A DNA stretch of 64,000 nt from Coralloluteibacterium thermophilum (GTDB taxonomy: Bacteria; Pseudomonadota; Gammaproteobacteria; Xanthomonadales; Xanthomonadaceae): the NCBI RefSeq assembly GCF_042654365.1, contig NZ_JBHSGG010000003.1, positions 1 through 64,000 of the forward strand. The letters run 5' to 3'. Positions 8,636-22,588 of the stretch are shown in pieces. The stretch's first letter is position 1, and each line of letters begins with the position of its first letter. Both the position numbers and the translations under genes were made by a program. The notes under the pieces were generated by a model. The model was not told the origin of the DNA and did no database searches. It was given only the letters and a program-made list of their open reading frames with translations.

Positions 8636-9268
8636 ATGCAGCCGCTCACCGAGACCCAGCAGTCCATCCTGCGCCTGATCGCCGACCGCATCGCGGCCGA
8701 TGGCGTCCCGCCGTCGCAGACGGAGATCGCCGCGGCCCTCGGTTTCAAGGGCGTGCGCGCCGCGCAGTACCACCTGGAGGCCCTGGAGCAGGCCGGCGCC
8801 ATCCGTCGCGTGCCCGGCCAGGCGCGCGGCATCCGTCTGGTGCAGCCGCCCGAGGCCGCGCTGCCGCCGGCATCGGACGCCGATGCGCTGCGGCTGCCGG
8901 TGCTCGGCCGCGTCGCGGCTGGCCTGCCCATCGGCGCCGACATCGGCAGCGAGGAGGTGGTCCTGCTCGACCGGGTGTTCTTCTCCCCGGCGCCGGACTA
9001 TCTGCTGCGGGTGCAGGGCGACTCCATGCGCGACGAGGGCATCTTCGACGGCGACCTGATCGGCGTGCACCGCACGCGCGAGGCGCGTTCGGGGCAGATC
9101 GTGGTCGCGCGCATCGAGGACGAGATCACCGTCAAGCTGCTCAAGATCGGCAAGGACCGCATCCGCCTGCTGCCGCGCAACCCGGACTACGCGCCCATCG
9201 AGGTGCGCCCGGACCAGGACTTCGCCATCGAGGGCCTCTACTGCGGCCTGGTCAGGCCCAACCGGTGA
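8636..9268 (+). CDS. lexA: LexA repressor (SOS regulator)
   Basis: SOS repressor and self-cleaving S24 peptidase, 210 aa. The N-terminal winged-helix DNA-binding domain (residues 1-70) contains TEIAAALGFKGVRAAQYHLE, typical of xanthomonad LexA, whose operator differs from the E. coli type. The autocleavage bond is A95-G96, with catalytic S130 (GDSM) and K167 (TVKLL). The ATG at 8636 is chosen because residues from there align with the family; an in-frame GTG at 8612 would place the operator inside the coding region. With the operator one base upstream, the mRNA would be nearly leaderless. recA follows with no second palindrome visible in the 177-bp gap, suggesting shared control. Confidence 0.96.
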   Translation: MQPLTETQQSILRLIADRIAADGVPPSQTEIAAALGFKGVRAAQYHLEALEQAGAIRRVPGQARGIRLVQPPEAALPPASDADALRLPVLGRVAAGLPIGADIGSEEVVLLDRVFFSPAPDYLLRVQGDSMRDEGIFDGDLIGVHRTREARSGQIVVARIEDEITVKLLKIGKDRIRLLPRNPDYAPIEVRPDQDFAIEGLYCGLVRPNR

Positions 9269-9445
9269 CGGCGCGGTCATGCCGCCCGGCCCGCGTGCGG
9301 CGAATTCCTACCGCGGCCGCGGCGGCCCGCGGGCGATGCCGGCCCGCCTGCATCCCTATCGTCGCCGGCGGCGGTGTCGCAGCCCCTGCGACGCACCCTC
9401 GCTAAGCTTCTCCCAGCACATCCGAATACCCCGAGGAAATCTTCG

Positions 9446-10480
<1,035 letters not shown>

Positions 10481-10509
10481 TGGCCAGCGCATTGCTCCGC
10501 GATCCGACC

Positions 10510-10531
10510 TGCCCCGGCTCCGGCCGGGGCA
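10510..10531 (+). terminator. recA-recX attenuator hairpin
   Basis: A perfect 9-bp stem (TGCCCCGGC, loop TCCG, GCCGGGGCA) starts 30 bp after recA and is followed by a short mixed T stretch (GTGCGTTGT). It fits the partial terminator known between recA and recX in E. coli that keeps RecX at a few percent of RecA. Confidence 0.7.
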
Positions 10532-10607
10532 GTGCGTTGTGCGGTCCGGCGCCCGCGGACGTGCCGGCGCCGGTCGCGACGGGCGCCGCGCGCGCAGGAG
10601 GGCGCGC

Positions 10608-11069
10608 GTGAGCCGCCCGCCGCCCGATCCCGTCGCCCGGGCCATCGGCCTGCTCGCCCGGCGCGAGCATTCGCGGCGCGAGCTTGCCCGCAAGCTGGTG
10701 GCCAAGGGCGTGGAGCCCGAGGCCGCGCGCGAGGCGGTGGAGACACTCTCCGGCAAGGGCTGGCAGGACGATGCGCGTTTCGCGCAGACCCTGGTGCGTA
10801 CCCGCGCCGCCGGCGGCTACGGCCCGCTGCGGGTGCGCATGGAGTTGGAACAGCACGGCGTCGATACCGCCGATATCGACGCGGCGATGGCGGAGGAGGT
10901 GGCCTCCTGGCGGGCCGTGGCCGAGGACCTCGTGGGCCGGCGGTTCGCGGTCGCGGACCTGGAGGATCCGGTGCGCCGGCGCAAGGCCGTCGAGCTTCTG
11001 CTCCGGCGCGGCTTCGGGCGCGACGACGCCTACGCCGCCGTCGAGGCGCTGTGCGACCCGGACGCCTGA
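10608..11069 (+). CDS. recX: Regulatory protein RecX
   Basis: Modulator of RecA filaments, 153 aa of tandem three-helix repeats. The GTG at 10608 is chosen because an AGGAGG ribosome site lies 6 bp upstream and the upstream in-frame stretch is Arg-rich and not conserved. Family features include LARREHSRRELARKL near the start and the KGWQDDARFAQ segment. Placed directly after recA beyond the attenuator hairpin, as in most proteobacteria. Confidence 0.93.
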   Translation: MSRPPPDPVARAIGLLARREHSRRELARKLVAKGVEPEAAREAVETLSGKGWQDDARFAQTLVRTRAAGGYGPLRVRMELEQHGVDTADIDAAMAEEVASWRAVAEDLVGRRFAVADLEDPVRRRKAVELLLRRGFGRDDAYAAVEALCDPDA

Positions 11070-11228
11070 GCGCGGCCGTCGCGAGGGCGGCGCGCAGGGC
11101 GCGCCGATGCTAGGCTTTCCGGCCCGGTCCGCCGGGCCCGCCATGGCTTCCAGGCGCCCGCGCATGCGGGTGCCCCGCCACGTGCGGCCGCGTCCGTCCC
11201 CATCGCCAGCGCCATGCCACGCCCCGTA

Positions 11229-13862
<2,634 letters not shown>

Positions 13863-14028
13863 GGGACATGACCTCCGGCGCATTGCACCGGGGGGCAGCG
13901 GTTCGCTACGATCACGTGCTTCGTGGTCGCGCGGTCGCGCGGCTTTTCCCGGGGAATTATCGACCTGTTCGACGCAGGATGCGGCGATGGGCAGACCCGA
14001 TGCAGGGACGTGTCGGCGAGGAGAGCTT

Positions 14029-14223
14029 ATGTTGATTCTGACCCGCCGGGTCGGCGAAACCCTGATGATCGGCGACGAAGTCACCGTCACCGTGCTCGGT
14101 GTGAAGGGCAACCAGGTGCGCATCGGCATCACTGCGCCCAAGAACGTCGCCGTTCACCGCGAGGAGATCTACGACCGCATCCATCGCGAAGGCGAGAGCG
14201 AGGAGCCGCAGGGCTCCCGCTGA
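14029..14223 (+). CDS. csrA: Carbon storage regulator CsrA
   Basis: RNA-binding dimer that controls translation and stability of many mRNAs by binding GGA motifs in leaders. 64 aa, starting MLILTRRVGETLMIGD, with the RNA-contacting IRAPKxVAVHREEIY region present as ITAPKNVAVHREEIYDRI. A GAGGAGA site precedes the ATG; because it contains GGA motifs near the start codon, autoregulation is possible. Located 166 bp after alaS, the conserved alaS-csrA order. Confidence 0.97.
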   Translation: MLILTRRVGETLMIGDEVTVTVLGVKGNQVRIGITAPKNVAVHREEIYDRIHREGESEEPQGSR

Positions 14224-14233
14224 CCGGATGCGG

Positions 14234-14262
14234 TTTACCCGGGAGCGGCGAGTCGCTATGCT
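14234..14262 (+). promoter_or_regulatory. Sigma-70 type promoter for tRNA-Ser(GCU)
   Basis: TTTACC (14234-14239) and TATGCT (14257-14262) are separated by 17 bp in the csrA-tRNA gap, about 88 bp upstream of the mature tRNA. Confidence 0.55.
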
Positions 14263-14350
14263 GTGCGACCGCTCTCGGGGTCGTCGGCCGGTTGCATCGG
14301 CCGCGGCGTGAGAGACAGGCGGGGCGCCCAGGCGCGCCGCCACGGAACAC

Positions 14351-14440
14351 GGAGAGTTGCCCGAGAGGCCGAAGGGGCTCCCCTGCTAAGGGAGTATGGG
14401 GTCAAAAGCTCCATCGAGGGTTCGAATCCCTCACTCTCCG
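14351..14440 (+). tRNA. tRNA-Ser (anticodon GCU)
   Basis: Class II tRNA with a long variable arm. Acceptor GGAGAGT pairs with ACTCTCC, the anticodon stem is CTCCC/GGGAG with loop CTGCTAA (anticodon GCT at 14385-14387), and the T-loop TTCGAAT is present. An encoded CCA follows at 14441-14443. Confidence 0.97.
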
Positions 14441-14450
14441 CCAGCCTTAG

Positions 14451-14476
14451 CGAACGCCGCCCCAGGGCGGCGTTCG
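14451..14476 (+). terminator. Hairpin after tRNA-Ser(GCU)
   Basis: A perfect 11-bp stem (CGAACGCCGCC, loop CCAG) lies 7 bp after the CCA. No T-run follows, so it may act in 3'-end processing as well as in termination. Confidence 0.6.
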
Positions 14477-14548
14477 CGTGCGACGACACGGTGCGGGATC
14501 GTGCCGTCGCATGGCATCTGCGACACGACGTCGATGATGAAAAAGTCG

Positions 14549-14578
14549 TTGACGGACGATGTGGCAACGCTTCATAAT
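14549..14578 (+). promoter_or_regulatory. Sigma-70 promoter for tRNA-Arg(ACG)
   Basis: TTGACG (14549-14554) and CATAAT (14573-14578) with an 18-bp spacer. The predicted start site falls only a few bases before the mature tRNA at 14588. Confidence 0.8.
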
Positions 14579-14587
14579 CTCGCTTCT

Positions 14588-14661
14588 GCGCCCGTAGCTC
14601 AGTTGGATAGAGCACCAGGCTACGAACTTGGGGGTCGGGAGTTCGAATCTCTCCGGGCGCG
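14588..14661 (+). tRNA. tRNA-Arg (anticodon ACG)
   Basis: Acceptor GCGCCCG pairs with CGGGCGC, D-arm TAGCTCAGTTGGATAGAGC, anticodon loop CTACGAA (ACG, read as ICG after deamination), T-loop TTCGAAT. CCA encoded at 14662-14664. It has its own promoter and an intrinsic terminator, so it is monocistronic. Confidence 0.97.
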
Positions 14662-14673
14662 CCATACGGCAGG

Positions 14674-14696
14674 AAGGGTGCTTCGGCACCCTTTTT
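14674..14696 (+). terminator. Intrinsic terminator after tRNA-Arg(ACG)
   Basis: AAGGGTGC, loop TTCG, GCACCCTT, then a T-run: a classical strong terminator separating this tRNA from the next cluster. Confidence 0.9.
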
Positions 14697-14777
14697 GTTC
14701 TGGCCGGCAGCATGCTTCGCACGGTGTTGACGGTCGGTGGCAGGCAGTGGCGGTAGGTAGGTGTGCGGGACGGACTT

Positions 14778-14851
14778 CGGGGTATAGCTCAGCCTGGTAG
14801 AGCGCCAGCTTTGGGAGCTGGATGTCGAGAGTTCGAATCCCTCTACCCCGA
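14778..14851 (+). tRNA. tRNA-Pro (anticodon UGG)
   Basis: Acceptor CGGGGTA pairs with TACCCCG, anticodon stem CCAGC/GCTGG with loop TTTGGGA (TGG). CCA encoded at 14852-14854. First gene of a five-tRNA run with no terminator until after tRNA-Leu. A TTGACG at 14727 is a possible -35, but its -10 is unclear. Confidence 0.97.
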
Positions 14852-14921
14852 CCATCCGCAGACGGTCGCGGCGCGAGGTTGGCGATGCGGCCGGGCTTGA
14901 AGGGTGCGAAGATCCATCCGG

Positions 14922-14995
14922 GCGCCTGTAGCTCAACCGGATAGAGCATCGGCCTTCTAAGCCGAGGGTTGCAGGTTCGATTCCTGTCGGGCGCG
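14922..14995 (+). tRNA. tRNA-Arg (anticodon UCU)
   Basis: Acceptor GCGCCTG with CGGGCGC (one G-T wobble), anticodon stem TCGGC/GCCGA, loop CTTCTAA (TCT). CCA encoded at 14996-14998. Confidence 0.97.
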
Positions 14996-15032
14996 CCATC
15001 CGCATGCTGCAGGTCGTAAGATGTTCCGATGT

Positions 15033-15107
15033 GGTGGATGTAGCTCAGTTGGTTAGAGCATCGGATTGTGATTCCGAGGGTCGCGGGTTCGAGTCCCGTC
15101 TTCCACC
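15033..15107 (+). tRNA. tRNA-His (anticodon GUG)
   Basis: The extra 5' G-1 (15033) faces C73 (15107), the hallmark of tRNA-His. Anticodon stem TCGGA/TCCGA, loop TTGTGAT (GTG). The acceptor GTGGATG against CTTCCAC contains one T-T mismatch at the sixth pair. CCA encoded at 15108-15110. Confidence 0.96.
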
Positions 15108-15166
15108 CCACACATGCGATAGGGCATAATGTCCGTTCGCAGCCGCCGCGGCGGCAGGTCTAAGAT

Positions 15167-15239
15167 GGGCCGTTAGCTCAGTTGGTAGAGCAGCTGACTC
15201 TTAATCAGTAGGTCCAAGGTTCGAATCCTTGACGGCCCA
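15167..15239 (+). tRNA. tRNA-Lys (anticodon CUU)
   Basis: Acceptor GGGCCGT with ACGGCCC, anticodon loop CTCTTAA (CTT), T-loop TTCGAAT. CCA encoded at 15240-15242. A CUU-reading lysine tRNA suits the AAG bias of this GC-rich genome; a UUU isoacceptor is not in the window. Confidence 0.95.
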
Positions 15240-15275
15240 CCATCTTCGAAGACCCGACGCGTTCGTCGCTGTAAG

Positions 15276-15358
<83 letters not shown>

Positions 15359-15378
15359 CCAGCGATGTTCTGCGGGGT

Positions 15379-15408
15379 GCGGGGCGACCGTACTCCGCGG
15401 GTTTTTTT
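15379..15408 (+). terminator. Intrinsic terminator of the tRNA cluster
   Basis: A GC stem (GCGGGG with CTCCGC, one wobble) is followed by GGG and seven Ts (15402-15408), ending the tRNA operon before tig. Confidence 0.8.
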
Positions 15409-15476
15409 GTGCCTGCGCGGTGGCGCGCGGGGTGAAGCATCAGCTCGCGCGTGACGCGCGTCCAGGAGCATCAGCA

Positions 15477-16772
15477 ATGCAAGTCTCGGTCGAAACCGTC
15501 GGTAACCACGAGCGTCGCCTCACCGTCAGCCTGCCCGGCGACCGCCTGCAGTCGCAGATCGGCTCGCGCCTGCGCGAGCTGTCGCGCTCGGTGCGCATCA
15601 AGGGCTTCCGTCCCGGCAAGGTGCCGGCCAAGGTGATCGAGCAGCGCTACGGCGAGCAGGTACGCGCGGAAGCGCTGGGCGAGCTGGTGCGCTCCACGCT
15701 CAATGCCGCCATCGACCAGGAGAAGCTGCGCCCGGCCGCCGCGCCGCGCATCGAGTCCGCGGGCGAGGAGGGCGACGAGGTCCGCGTGGTCGCGACCTTC
15801 GAGGTGATCCCGGAGCTGGGCACCATCGACGTCAGCGGCCTGGCCATCACCCGGCCGGTCGCCGAGGTCACCGACGCCGATGTCGACCGCATGATCGAGA
15901 CCCTGCGCCTGCAGCGGCGGACCTGGGAGCCGGTGGAGCGCGCCGCGCAGGACGGCGACCTCGTCCAGCTGGAGAGCAGCGCGCAGGCCGGCGACGTCCG
16001 CCTGCCGGCCGAGGGCGCCGAGCGCGGCACCACCATCCTGGGCTCCGGCGTGCTGCTGCCTGCCATGGAAGCCGCGCTCAAGGACCTGAAGGCCGGCGAC
16101 GAGGCCGACGTCGAGGTCGAGTTCCCTGCCGACTGGCGCGTGCAGGCCCTGGCCGGCAAGACCGCCACCGTGCACGTGAAGGTCGAGAGCGTGTCCGCTC
16201 CGCAGCTCCCCGAGGTCGACGAGGCCTTCATCCGCAGCTTCGGCATCAAGTCGGGCGACATCGAGCAGTTCCGCAAGGACGTGCGCGGCAACCTCGAGCG
16301 CGAGCTCAAGGGCGCGCTGATGAACCGCCTGCGCGCCGAGGTCGTCGAGAAGCTGGTCGCCGCCTACGCGTCCACCGAGTTCCCGCCGCGCCTGATCGAG
16401 GCCGAGGCCCGCGCCATGTCGCGCCAGGCCGAGCAGCAGTCCGCGCAGCAGGGCCGCCCGGGCGAGAAGATCGCCCACGAGAACTTCCTGCCCGCCGCCT
16501 CGCGCCGCGTCGCCGCCGGCCTGCTGCTGGGCGAGATCGCGCGCCAGAACGAGCTTCGCCTGGATCCCAAGCGCGTCAGCGAGACCCTGGCCCTCATCGC
16601 CTCGACCTACGAGGAGCCGGAGCAGGTCGTTGAACTTTACCGGCAGGATCCCAATCTGATGTCCAGCCTGCAGACGCGGGTGATGGAGGAGCAGGTCATC
16701 GATTGGGTGGCCAGCCACGCCGACGTCACCGAGCAGACGCTGAGCTTCGACGAGCTGATGCGTCCGGCCTGA
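15477..16772 (+). CDS. tig: Trigger factor
   Basis: Ribosome-associated chaperone, 431 aa. The N-terminal ribosome-binding domain carries the signature GFRPGKVP (around residue 43), then a diverged FKBP-type prolyl isomerase domain (about 150-245) and the alpha-helical C-terminal chaperone domain. The start at MQVSVETVGNHERRLTVSLP follows a CCAGGAG site and matches the family N-terminus; an in-frame codon at 15420 overlaps the preceding terminator region. It leads the classical tig-clpP-clpX-lon set. Confidence 0.96.
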   Translation: MQVSVETVGNHERRLTVSLPGDRLQSQIGSRLRELSRSVRIKGFRPGKVPAKVIEQRYGEQVRAEALGELVRSTLNAAIDQEKLRPAAAPRIESAGEEGDEVRVVATFEVIPELGTIDVSGLAITRPVAEVTDADVDRMIETLRLQRRTWEPVERAAQDGDLVQLESSAQAGDVRLPAEGAERGTTILGSGVLLPAMEAALKDLKAGDEADVEVEFPADWRVQALAGKTATVHVKVESVSAPQLPEVDEAFIRSFGIKSGDIEQFRKDVRGNLERELKGALMNRLRAEVVEKLVAAYASTEFPPRLIEAEARAMSRQAEQQSAQQGRPGEKIAHENFLPAASRRVAAGLLLGEIARQNELRLDPKRVSETLALIASTYEEPEQVVELYRQDPNLMSSLQTRVMEEQVIDWVASHADVTEQTLSFDELMRPA

Positions 16773-16848
16773 GCCGGACGCGGGAGTGGCGGCGCCGTGG
16801 GCGCCGCCGCACGATCAGGTCAACCGCACACGAGGATCGAGTCGCACC

Positions 16849-17472
16849 ATGATTAGCCCGAAGGCATTGAACCTGGTCCCCATCGTCGTCGAGCAGACCA
16901 GCCGCGGCGAGCGGTCGTACGACATCTACTCGCGCCTGCTCAAGGAACGCATCATCTTCCTGGTGGGGCCGATCGACGACCATGTGGCCAACGTGGTCAT
17001 CGCGCAGATGCTGTTCCTCGAGGCCGACAATCCGGACAAGGACATCAGCCTCTACATCAACTCGCCGGGCGGCGTGGTCACCGCGGGTCTCGCGATCTAC
17101 GACACCATGCAGTTCATCAAGCCCGACGTCAGCACCATGTGCGTCGGCCAGGCGGCCAGCGCCGGTTCGCTGCTGCTCATGGCGGGCGCGAAGGGCAAGC
17201 GCTTCGCGCTGCCGAACTCGCGCGTGATGATCCACCAGCCCTCCGGCGGCGCGCACGGCCAGGCGACGGACATCGAGATCCACGCCCGCGAGATCCTCTA
17301 TCTCCGCCAGCGCCTCAACCAGATCTACGCCGACCACACCGGGCAGCCGCTCGAACAGATCGAGCGCGACATGGAGCGCGACCGCTTCCTGAGCGCCGAG
17401 GGCGCACGCGAGTACGGCCTGATCGACCAGGTCATCGACCGCCGCACCGAATCGAGCGTCCAGCCGTCCTGA
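16849..17472 (+). CDS. clpP: ATP-dependent Clp protease proteolytic subunit
   Basis: Serine peptidase forming the tetradecameric chamber used with ClpX and ClpA, 207 aa. Catalytic triad S104 (GQAASAGS), H129 (MIHQPSGG) and D178, spaced exactly as in E. coli. The start at MISPKALNLVPIVVEQTSRG fits the family; an upstream GTG at 16786 adds a non-conserved stretch. clpX follows after 94 bp, which contain a CCCCCGG/CCGGGGG stem (17498-17520) that may set relative expression. Confidence 0.97.
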   Translation: MISPKALNLVPIVVEQTSRGERSYDIYSRLLKERIIFLVGPIDDHVANVVIAQMLFLEADNPDKDISLYINSPGGVVTAGLAIYDTMQFIKPDVSTMCVGQAASAGSLLLMAGAKGKRFALPNSRVMIHQPSGGAHGQATDIEIHAREILYLRQRLNQIYADHTGQPLEQIERDMERDRFLSAEGAREYGLIDQVIDRRTESSVQPS

Positions 17473-17566
17473 TGCCTGCCGATAACCGCTTCATGAACCC
17501 CCGGCTGACCGGTCCGGGGGCAAGTGCTACTCTCCAGACCGACTCATTCCAGCGGGGCTACGGGCG

Positions 17567-18850
<1,284 letters not shown>

Positions 18851-18879
18851 GGCGACCGCCCGCTCCGGTCCAGCGAGAG

Positions 18880-18902
18880 AGCCGCCTCCGGGGCGGCTTT
18901 TT
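18880..18902 (+). terminator. Intrinsic terminator after clpX
   Basis: AGCCGCC, loop TCCGG, GGCGGCT, then TTTT. It ends the clp transcript, so lon needs its own promoter. Confidence 0.92.
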
Positions 18903-19000
18903 CGTATCCGCCGCCGGCTGCGGCGTTGGCCGCGGTTCACCCGCAAGTCGTTGATCCGAAAGACGCCTTGCCTGCCGTCCCGGGCTGGCGCAGGCTGGAT

Positions 19001-19028
19001 CTTGCATGGTGCCGGTGCGACCCCATCT
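19001..19028 (+). promoter_or_regulatory. Sigma-32 (heat-shock) promoter of lon
   Basis: CTTGCA (19001-19006) and CCCCATCT (19021-19028) with a 14-bp spacer fit the sigma-32 consensus (CTTGAA - 13 to 16 bp - CCCCATnT), about 80 bp before the lon start and after the clpX terminator. Confidence 0.82.
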
Positions 19029-19108
19029 CAGCGGGCGTGGCGCCGTGCGCCAGGGCCCGGCCGGGCACGTCGAGGGCGTGCCGCTCCGGCTCTCCTCCAG
19101 GAGTTCGA

Positions 19109-21562
<2,454 letters not shown>

Positions 21563-21605
21563 AGGCCACTTGCGCACGCGCGAGAAAAACCGTAGACACC
21601 CCGGA

Positions 21606-21628
21606 AACCGCGCTACGGCGCGGTTTTT
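21606..21628 (+). terminator. Intrinsic terminator after lon
   Basis: AACCGCGC, loop TACG, GCGCGGTT, then TTT: a perfect 8-bp stem with a T-run, 44 bp after the lon stop. Confidence 0.92.
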
Positions 21629-21631
21629 CGG

Positions 21632-21660
21632 TTGCGCCCCCCTGGTGCCACTGCTATAAA
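21632..21660 (+). promoter_or_regulatory. Sigma-70 promoter of hupB
   Basis: TTGCGC (21632-21637), 17-bp spacer, TATAAA (21655-21660). It lies directly after the lon terminator and leaves a leader of about 125 nt before hupB. Confidence 0.8.
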
Positions 21661-21790
21661 TCGCCGCAATCGCGGAGCCTGTCCGGCGCCGCGATTCCAG
21701 TCGATCGGGCCACCCGTGGGGAAACGCTTACAGGGGGGCGCCCGGTTCAAAACACCAATGCGGGTCATCTCGCGCAGGGAGTCCAAAAGA

Positions 21791-22063
21791 ATGAACAAGT
21801 CCGAGCTCATCGAAGCCATCGCCGGTGCTGCAGACCTTTCGAAGGCCGACGCCGGCCGCGCGGTCGATGCGTTTGTCGCCACCGTGACCAAGGCCCTCAA
21901 GAAGAAGGAGTCGGTCACCCTCGTCGGCTTCGGCACCTTCGAGGTGCGTTCGCGCGGTGCGCGCGTCGGCCGCAACCCGCAGACGGGCGAGACCATCAAG
22001 ATCAAGGCTTCGAAGAATCCGGCGTTCAAGGCTGGCAAAGCGCTGAAGGACGCTGTAAACTGA
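21791..22063 (+). CDS. hupB: DNA-binding protein HU-beta
   Basis: Small nucleoid-associated protein that bends and compacts DNA, 90 aa. It starts MNKSELIEAIAGAADLSKAD; the signature segment GFGTFEVRSRGARVGRNPQTGE forms the beta-arm that grips the minor groove. The position after lon is conserved in gammaproteobacteria. tRNA-Val follows 12 bp after the stop, so the tRNA may be co-transcribed. Confidence 0.97.
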   Translation: MNKSELIEAIAGAADLSKADAGRAVDAFVATVTKALKKKESVTLVGFGTFEVRSRGARVGRNPQTGETIKIKASKNPAFKAGKALKDAVN

Positions 22064-22075
22064 TCAACTCGCTCA

Positions 22076-22147
22076 GGGCGCTTAGCTCAGCGGTAGAGCG
22101 TCGCCCTTACAAGGCGAGGGTCGGGGGTTCGAAACCCTCAGCGCCCA
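22076..22147 (+). tRNA. tRNA-Val (anticodon UAC)
   Basis: Acceptor GGGCGCT with AGCGCCC, anticodon stem TCGCC/GGCGA with loop CTTACAA (TAC). CCA encoded at 22148-22150. No terminator lies between it and hupB or the first tRNA-Asp. Confidence 0.97.
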
Positions 22148-22195
22148 CCAGATGCAGCAAGCGCCGGCCCCGTGCCGGCGTGCAACACCAAGCGC

Positions 22196-22269
22196 GGAGT
22201 GGTAGTTCAGTCGGTTAGAATACCGGCCTGTCACGCCGGGGGTCGCGGGTTCGAGTCCCGTCCACTCCG
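22196..22269 (+). tRNA. tRNA-Asp (anticodon GUC), copy 1
   Basis: Acceptor GGAGTGG with CCACTCC, anticodon loop CTGTCAC (GTC), CCA at 22270-22272. Identical to the copy 191 bp downstream. Confidence 0.97.
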
Positions 22270-22281
22270 CCACCTACAAAG

Positions 22282-22309
22282 AGGACGCCTTCGCTGGCGT
22301 CCTTTTTTT
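22282..22309 (+). terminator. Intrinsic terminator after tRNA-Asp copy 1
   Basis: AGGACGCC, loop TTCGCT, GGCGTCCT, then a T-run. The stem sequence is shared with the terminator of copy 2. Confidence 0.93.
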
Positions 22310-22386
22310 CGAGAGAAGGCGATCGCCGGCGACGGCATCGCAGGCAGGACCGGAGGCGCCGCGGCGTCCCGGGAGCGGTACAGCGC

Positions 22387-22460
22387 GGAGTGGTAGTTCA
22401 GTCGGTTAGAATACCGGCCTGTCACGCCGGGGGTCGCGGGTTCGAGTCCCGTCCACTCCG
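22387..22460 (+). tRNA. tRNA-Asp (anticodon GUC), copy 2
   Basis: Base-for-base identical to copy 1, including flanking GC (5') and CCATC (3'). The identity and the related terminators indicate tandem duplication of a tRNA-plus-terminator unit. Confidence 0.97.
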
Positions 22461-22469
22461 CCATCTTCG

Positions 22470-22496
22470 AAGGACGCCCCCTGGGGCGTCCTTTTT
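22470..22496 (+). terminator. Intrinsic terminator after tRNA-Asp copy 2
   Basis: AAGGACGCCCC with GGGGCGTCCTT around a CT loop, then a T-run. Confidence 0.93.
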
Positions 22497-22588
22497 CTTT
22501 GGTGCGATCCGGCGACGGCCGGAGCTGCGGAACACGTGGCATCGACGGTAGACTTGCTGGTTCCGTCCGTCGCTCGGCACCGTAGCCA

